Below are positions 58,101 through 64,000 of a DNA stretch of 64,000 bases, piece by piece. Where the stretch lies: assembly GCF_041146795.1 (NCBI RefSeq), contig NC_135169.1, forward strand, positions 11,244,764 through 11,308,763, written 5' to 3'. A program made the position numbers and the translations under genes. Source of the DNA: Maylandia zebra. Taxonomy: Eukaryota > Chordata > Actinopteri > Cichliformes > Cichlidae. The number at the start of each line of letters is the position of its first letter. The first letter of the stretch is position 1. Under the pieces are notes generated by a model. That model had not been told where the DNA came from, made no database searches, and worked only from the letters and a program-made list of their open reading frames with translations.

Positions 58101-59784
58101 TTGCTATTTTTCAAATTCTATATTTATTAAGTTATGAAGGCTTGTTTGCACAACAAGACTAAATGTCTGGCTGCTTAATTAAAAAACTAGTTTAAGGTGT
58201 CCTGCACATGTGATATATATTTTTCCCTATATGAAGTCATTCTTTTTTGAACAGAGCCTATTAATCTTTCAGTCATTTCTACCCCCCCCAAAAAAAAAAA
58301 AAAAAAAATCCCACATGCATACTACTCTTTGGGCTAAGCCCCGGGTGTTTCAAATGTCTGGCTCCGCCTCTGGCCCTGACTCACCTGGGTGTGTACTCCA
58401 GGTGTGAGTGAGTCTGGTAGTACCAATCACCATCTGCCATCTCCTCAGTGGAAGTGACATCAGAGGTTATTTCCTTTCCATCTCTCAGCCAGCTCACTTT
58501 GATCTCACTGGGATAGAAGTCATAGACGCTGCAGACCAACATGGCAGGATGGTGACTGGAGAGAGGCGTCGTGGAGTGAAGCTTGACAGTTGGTTGAACT
58601 AGAAGACAGTATTATTTTCTTTTATTATTAATATAAAATTTTCAGTGATGCACATAAATTAATAAATATTTTGTGATACATAAATATGTGGATGTGATAT
58701 CAATTCATTTCATGAACTCAGACATGCACAGACAGTAATCAGTGAGAGGAGTGAGAAACAGCAGTTTAACTTTAAACCACAGAAGCATCAGCAAACTGTA
58801 AACTGCATCATTTTTGTTATGCTCAATCTCACAAATACAGCCTGCATGTTCTCATTCACAAATTTTTTTTTATTTAAATGTTTCAAAGGACTTCATATAA
58901 AATACAATATGAAATTAAACTGCTACTTTATTGTGGTGTTAGAGGTTTTTACAGGAAAATATGAATAGAAAACTTAAAAATATTAAAAAATAATAATAAT
59001 AATGATAATTGACATTAAAAGTGTCAGTATGATTTTTATCTGGGGTTCTGAATACTGTCTGTCTCTGTTTCACCACCAGGGTGCAGCAGAGACTGCATTT
59101 CATTTTTTTAAAAGACAACTTATTATTGAATTTAATGAATAAAGACAAAGCACAGTGACAAATAAGTTAAAGTGTTTAATGTGTAAATTCTGTTAATACA
59201 GTAGTTTTAAAGCATCATCCTTCAAACTAACTGTGTGCAGTCAGTGAGTGATTCAGAGTGTCAGTCAGAGTGAGGTCAACATGAACACCTGATGATGTCA
59301 CACAGACCAGCACGCTCACCTGATTTAGACAGAGCGTTGCTGTAGTCAATACCAATGTTGTGTTGGCAGTACCTCTCCTTCTCAGCTGTCCATCGAGCCA
59401 CCACTGCTGGTTGATCGTTAAAGTACTTTGCCTGCTTCACTCCGTACTCAGTGTATCCCACAAACTTCCCCACACTGCTGCTGAACCTGTAAATCTCCAA
59501 CTTGTTGTAATATGCAGAGTAGATTAACTGGATGTCCTTCAGCTCAGTGGAGTTAAACTGACAGCGCTCCACACCATAACTCAGAAATCCATCTGAGAAC
59601 AAACAGAATCACATTCACTGTCAAAGTGTGGACTGATCTGACATCAGAGTATTGATCAGTATCTTCAGCCACATCATTGCTTAGGGTATTGATGAGTGAT
59701 CAGTGTATGAATGAGTGTATTGATCATACCTGCTGTGCTGAGGCTGATGAAGAGGAGGCTGAGGCAGAGGAAGGATGAAGCCAT
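55178..59784 (-). CDS. MHC class II beta chain, gene 2
   Basis: Six minus-strand exons: 59784-59730, 59592-59320, 58598-58385, 55896-55829, 55753-55640 and 55203-55178. All junctions are GT/AG and the total is 750 nt (249 aa). The signal peptide is MASSFLCLSLLFISLSTAG. Beta-1 (VERCQFNSTELKDIQLIY to ERYCQHNIGIDYSNALSKS) has the conserved Cys pair and NST site but differs from gene 1 at many groove positions. Beta-2 (LVCSVYDFYPSEIKVSW to KISCVVEHASLKEP) is again split in two exons. The membrane segment is the same as in gene 1, and the tail ends GRILVPSN. The intron splitting beta-2 is 2488 bp here against 97 bp in gene 1, because of L2 and hAT insertions. Exon 5 is two codons shorter and exon 1 two codons longer than in gene 1, so the totals agree. 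It appears functional. Confidence 0.92.
55996..56625 (-). mobile_element. L2-like LINE fragment in intron 3 of beta gene 2
   Basis: Minus frame 56641-56057: ILTLDGITLASSNAVRNLGV, FITSRLDDCNSLLSGCPKNS, QNAAARVLTGTRKRADFSCF, then the AATTGAATTGAAT tail. It has an internal deletion relative to the copy at 31.2 kb. Confidence 0.85.
56653..58372. mobile_element. hAT-like transposon beside the beta-2 exon donor
   Basis: The ends CAGGGGCGGAGCGTGGGG and (read inward from the right) CAGAGGCGGAGCCAGAC are inverted, both followed inward by CCCGGG-containing sequence. GCCCTGAC is duplicated exactly at 56645-56652 and 58373-58380. The 1720-bp interior has no intact transposase. The right copy of the duplication lies 4 bp after the exon 3 donor, leaving GTGAGTCAGGGC intact. 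Confidence 0.88.
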
Positions 59785-59863
59785 GTTCCTGAGTTCTCCT
59801 GACAAACTGACTCAGTCTGACTGAGAGCTGCTCTAAAAACAGAGGACAGGTCACATGACCACA

Positions 59864-59881
59864 GCATCATCTGTTACCAGG
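59864..59881 (-). promoter_or_regulatory. X-box-like element upstream of beta gene 2
   Basis: CCTGGTAACAGATGATGC, identical to the element upstream of gene 1 and at a similar distance from the start codon. Confidence 0.6.
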
Positions 59882-60304
59882 AAGAACTCTGTGACACCAG
59901 CTCACACTCTTCATCATCACAGAGTAACATTTAGTAGTCAGAGACTTTCCACTATTATTATTTCACATGTACAGCAGCTTTACTTTGATGAAAGATGTTT
60001 AAGTGTGAAATCTATACAACATGTGGATGCAACTATAGATTACATAGTAATGAACTTAATATATTAATAAGCATCAGTCAAATATCTTGCAGCTTTTATT
60101 ACAAAAACAAAAAAAAATGAGATGAGGCTCGAGGCATCATTACATTTAGGTTTATTTTCGTTTATTTTAGTCCAAAAATGAAATCGGACCCAAACACCAC
60201 AGTTCCCTGAAATCATTCTGACCATGAGGCCATAAGACACTTCAGTGAGTGTCACATATTTGTTTCAAGGCTCAGGGTCAGCTGTGCTGTTATGTGTTAC
60301 TGTA

Positions 60305-60586
60305 TCACAAAGGATAACAGCAGCACTTGTTGTACTGGATCGTGTTGCTACAGACAGCTGGAGACAGTTTTAGTTTCAGAGGACGGCTGAAGGATGTTCT
60401 CAGAGAAGATGAGAAGATCTGCAGCAAACCCACAAACAGGAAGAGCATCTGAACATAGACGAGGATTTGAACCAGAAGTCTCAGTGTGGATCCATCAGAC
60501 CTGTTCCTCTGATCCAGTCCAGTTCTTGTCATTTCACTCAGCCTTTCCTCCCGTGTCACTTCTTCTCCCTGACAGTCACCCTTCAC
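60305..60586 (-). CDS. Possible terminal membrane-anchor exon, unknown gene
   Basis: A 93-aa minus frame, preceded by an acceptor-like tgtctcag near 60590, has a polar start (KGDCQGEEVTREERLSEMTR), a hydrophobic stretch (LLVQILVYVQMLFLFVGLLQ) and a basic, Cys-rich end (NKCCCYPL). It could be the last exon of a type I membrane protein or a chance frame. Not recognised; no partner exon upstream within the window. Confidence 0.25.
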   Translation of the reverse strand: MKGDCQGEEVTREERLSEMTRTGLDQRNRSDGSTLRLLVQILVYVQMLFLFVGLLQIFSSSLRTSFSRPLKLKLSPAVCSNTIQYNKCCCYPL

Positions 60587-61568
60587 TGAGACATTTCTGA
60601 TGAGGCTTCAGTAAACAGCAGAAAGTCATGTCTCAGGTCCTGTGTCGGGTCTTTCAGATCCTGTTCTCCAGAGGCCTCACACTTCTTCTTCTTCTATCCA
60701 GCTTCCTCAGGATTTTAAGCACACACTGAGATATGCAGTTTTCAGCTAACACTTCTTTGGGAATCCGTTTGTTAGAGAAAAAATACTATTTTCATATTAA
60801 AATGTTTTTTCTTTGGTATTTTACACAGATTAAACTAAAGAAATAGGACCAATGTTTGTGTGACAGGGTGCTGGGAACAAAGAGCCTACAGGTACCATTT
60901 CAGACTGGTTCTTTGCTCAGTGGTCTGTTATGTGCAGACTCCAGTGGCGTGTCTAGAAAATCTTTGTTGGGGGGGCCAGGTAGGGGCACAGATTTGGAGA
61001 AGGGTGGCAGATGTAATTGGCAGATAATGTTAAAAAGAATTCTACCAACCGTTCACCATAATTCAATAATCCTGTAAACCTAATAACCGAATGCACTTTT
61101 AACTGTTATTAGAATGAGATTTTAACCACTACGGTGCAAAGTTTTTAGATACTGCGTTGATAAAGTACAAGAGATACAATCAGTGCTTTGTCAGTGTTTA
61201 CTCAGCATTCAAGGACATCAATATTTGCATAGTATTTTTACTGACATGTAGTGCACATATGTTTTGGGCAAAAACATTTTTGAATATTAAAATACGAACA
61301 TTTGTAACAAACATTTAGCCAGTTCCAATGCAAAACTTTATCTGCCTGTTAAAAAAAGAAGATAATCTTCTTACAAACTGGTGTTTGATTGTGAAACAGG
61401 AAAAAAGTGGGGAAACAACTGAAAAGACTAACATTTGAATAAAACCTGAAAGCAAGTAAATACTTTCTATGCTTCCTTATGGTAAACTTTGGTAATATTG
61501 ATCAAGAACAACACTGGCTGATGATGAAATACAGTCAGCTGGCATGGTGACACTGCCAGTATAACCTG

Positions 61569-63446
61569 CAGGGCTGGACTGGGACAGAAAATCGGGCATT
61601 TTGACTAGAGACCGGCCCCCCAGGTATTAAAGCCATAAAGACTTTGAATGAAAACAAATGCTGTTGTGACAGGAAAAGAAATAGTAAAAACTTATATGAC
61701 TTAACTCGTGAAAGTGGCCACTTTCTCATTACTTTCATATATTGTTTTAGTAAGTATCCAAAACATACAAGTTTCATTATATAATTTTTTAAGGGCTCTT
61801 ATATCTGTTTTTACTCTTGTATGCTTTTCATACAAGTTTCACAAAAGACAGATACAAACTTTATAAGATTTATATATATCTTTTTCATATGTACACTGTC
61901 TTGTTGGTATATGTATGATTTCTATACATTTTACGTCAGATAAAAACTTTGGTTGTAAGATTCAGATAATTATTTAATAAAAGCTAGATATTTTAAATGA
62001 GAATAAGAAAGAAAAGTATTTCTTTGTGCCCCCCTCTCCCTGTTAATGCCCTACCTGCCCCCCTGGCAACACTTTCCTAGACCCGCCCCTGCACAGTTAC
62101 CAGCTGTCAGCTACACAGAAAAGGATCCTGGTGTTATTTGTCTCTCAGAAACAGTTCATAACTTCAACTCATTCATGTCACCTAAAAGGTAAACCTGTTT
62201 CTCCATCACAGCTCTGATGATTCAGTAAGGACATCTCCTGGTTTCATCTTCATGTTTCCCTCTCACCAGATATCCAAACCATCATGACCAGCAGCTTTAC
62301 AGCTGTGGCTCCAGCAAACATCAGCTGATACTAGAAATTAATATTAAATACATTCTAACAGCTGATCAAGCTTAAACGTGCTGCTGTTGTTTAGCGCGAC
62401 ATCCGCTGGTTTCCTCTTTCTGGCGCAAAGTGGGCGATAAACAAACAAGAGAGAAAAGCCGATCAGCTGATCATTGATCAGTTTCATGATTGAAGTAGCA
62501 ACAGGAGAGGGAGGGGGAGAGAATGAGAGGAGAAGAGGCAGCTGTGCAGCGTAACGACAGAATAACTCCAGCTTTGTGTCTTTTTCATTATAGCGAAAGT
62601 CCGGGACAAACTGCGTCTCTTCTCAGCTCAATACGAAATATTTTCTCTGAATGAGGGACCATTCCATTTTTAAGGAGCCGTTGGAAACTCTACTAACCTT
62701 ATGAATAAACTTCACTATCAGTAACATCATAGCACCCACAGCTGTATAAAAACTCCATCAAGTGGGCGACTGTGGCTCAGGGGGTTGGGAATCGCATCTG
62801 TAATCGGAAGGTCGCCGGTTCGATCCCTGGGCTCTCTGTCCTGGTCGTTGTGTCCTTGGGCAAGACACTTTACCCTACCGCCTACTGGTGTTGGCCAGAG
62901 GGGCCGATAGCGCGATATGGCAGCCTCGCTTCTGTCAGTCTGCCCCAGGGCAGCTGTGGCTACAACCGTAGCTGCCTCCACCAGTGTGTGAATGTGAGAG
63001 TGAATGAATAGTGGAATTGTAAAGGGTCTTTGGGTGCCTTGAAAAGCGCTATATAAATCCAATCCATTATTATTATTATTAGAACGCAGTATGAGTTATT
63101 GCAACTGACAGTAAAAAGTCAGCACAACGAAAATAAACTCCACCTAAACTTAGTTTATATCTGACCCAGATAGACTGCAGGTCATAACTTCTTACCTGAA
63201 GTTCAGTTCACCTGACACTCGGACTGGCGGCTGCCTCGGGGCTCTCCTCCTGCCTCCCCTTCCCTCATCCACCTGCTGCCTCTGTGGAAGCTCCCCCATA
63301 GCCACCACCAAACAACGGAGTTATTTCTACACATCGACCTGCATCTGGCCAATCCACCACCTCTCATTGTTCATGCCATTACAAAAAAAATAAAAAATAA
63401 GTCACTGGGGATATGCCCGGTATGCCCGATGGCCAGTCCAGCTATG
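61569..63446. mobile_element. hAT-like element X, nested in Y
   Basis: The left end CAGGGCTGGACTGGGAC and the right end, read inward, CATAGCTGGACTGGCC are flanked by ATAACCTG (61561-61568) and TTAACCTG (63447-63454), seven of eight matching. Part of its interior is the inverted repeat of 36741-37809. Confidence 0.65.
62764..63080 (+). mobile_element. AFC-like tRNA-derived SINE, full length (copy 3)
   Basis: Starts GGGCGACTGTGGCTCAGG (A-box-like), has GGTTCGATCCC (B box), then the conserved body and AAAGCGCTATATAAATCC with an ATT repeat tail. It is the most complete copy. The homologous segment near 36850 lacks it, so it inserted after the two segments diverged. Confidence 0.85.
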
Positions 63447-64000
63447 TTAACCTGCAACCAAATCTGCAGCTCCATACAGCAATGTTACGACTTAGATTAC
63501 ATCTTATAACTCATAACTCTTATGTTAGCTGCCCTCTGTAGCATACTGTCTGAAATATTCGACGGCTGCAATAATTCTTTAAGTGTTATTTTTTCCTTGG
63601 GATTCTAATTTCACCGAAGTTTACTAAACTCAACAAACTTAATATTACTTACCGGGACATTTATTCTGTCCTCATTTTCTTTCACCGAAAAATTGTTTCC
63701 TGCAGTGCCATCTTTCGCGCTTGGCTCTCCTACCTTTGCTAACGTGATGCACATAGCGCAGAAGCCGATGCTGCATTCACTTACACTCGGATATCTGAGC
63801 TTCACCGTGAAAACATAATCGGACATTTGATATTTGATTGAATTTTATTGTTTTGCCTTTGGGGTGGCACCTGGGGTGGCCAGTCTGGTTGGGGGGGTGG
63901 CCTGTGCCCCCAGGCCACCCCGCTGGACACGCCATTGGCAGACACAACACTGATTCATTCCATCAGTTAAGAACATTTATTTTCTTTGTTCACCTTCAAT

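Larger units (their letters stand above)
60942..63937. mobile_element. hAT-like element Y (outer)
   Basis: The left end CAGTGGCGTGTCTAGAAAA.. and the right end, read inward, CAATGGCGTGTCCAGCGGGG are flanked by GCAGACTC (60934-60941) and GCAGACAC (63938-63945), seven of eight matching. It contains element X (61569-63446) and a SINE. The remaining interior is AT-rich without an intact transposase. Confidence 0.65.

Noticed and set aside
60305-60586. Second MHC class II alpha chain anchor exon
   Set aside because: The hydrophobic stretch lacks the GVGLTLGLxGVAAGTFF pattern of the alpha anchor, so it was not assigned to MHC.
62764-62840. tRNA gene
   Set aside because: Same reason: it is the head of an AFC-like SINE with a full body and ATT tail.
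1-64000. A wholly new molecular system
   Set aside because: All sizeable open frames fall into MHC class II, lectin, spectrin-repeat or transposable-element families; no unexplained gene cluster was found.

Overview
The window looks like teleost nuclear DNA, most likely from a perciform/cichlid-type fish. The evidence is intron-containing MHC class II genes whose beta-2 exon is split by an extra short intron (described for cichlids and related fishes), tRNA-headed SINEs with an ATT-repeat tail that resemble the African cichlid AFC SINEs, and many fish L2-like, CR1/Rex1-like, L1-like, Tc1, hAT and gypsy relics. The organism call is inference; no species marker was checked.

Layout. 1-338: two in-phase exons of a spectrin-repeat (nesprin-like) gene on the + strand, cut by the window edge. 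0.9-12.8 kb: repeats, a C-type lectin fragment (4.45 kb), a 2.1-kb transposon with THAP and SWIM zinc-finger relics (5.2-7.3 kb), and a poly-A retroposon with a perfect 14-bp target duplication (9.4-10.4 kb). 13.4-20.8 kb: an apparently intact MHC class II pair on the - strand, beta (six coding exons, 249 aa) and alpha (four exons, 237 aa), each with an upstream X/Y-type promoter module. 21.3-38.8 kb: nested transposons, including a second THAP element that carries three retroelements and another DNA transposon, a 2.0-kb hAT element, and a nearly full-length LINE inside a larger hAT-like unit. 39-54 kb: more LINE, Tc1 and gypsy debris, two solo LTRs, and two copies (41.2-42.1 and 48.7-49.9 kb) of a segment with immune-promoter-like motifs. 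54.9-59.9 kb: a second intact MHC class II beta gene on the - strand, with a hAT element inserted beside a splice donor. 60.3-64 kb: a possible membrane-anchor exon, then two nested hAT elements with an AFC-like SINE inside.

Function. The alpha and beta proteins would pair at the surface of antigen-presenting cells to display peptides to CD4 T cells. The two beta genes differ mainly in the peptide-binding beta-1 domain and are nearly the same in membrane anchor and tail, as expected for paralogues under diversifying selection. Almost everything else is transposable-element sequence. I found no evidence for a wholly new molecular system. The most unusual items are a possible alternative soluble-form exon in the alpha gene, the splice-donor hAT insertion, the duplicated regulatory-looking blocks, and several insertions dated by internal empty sites.
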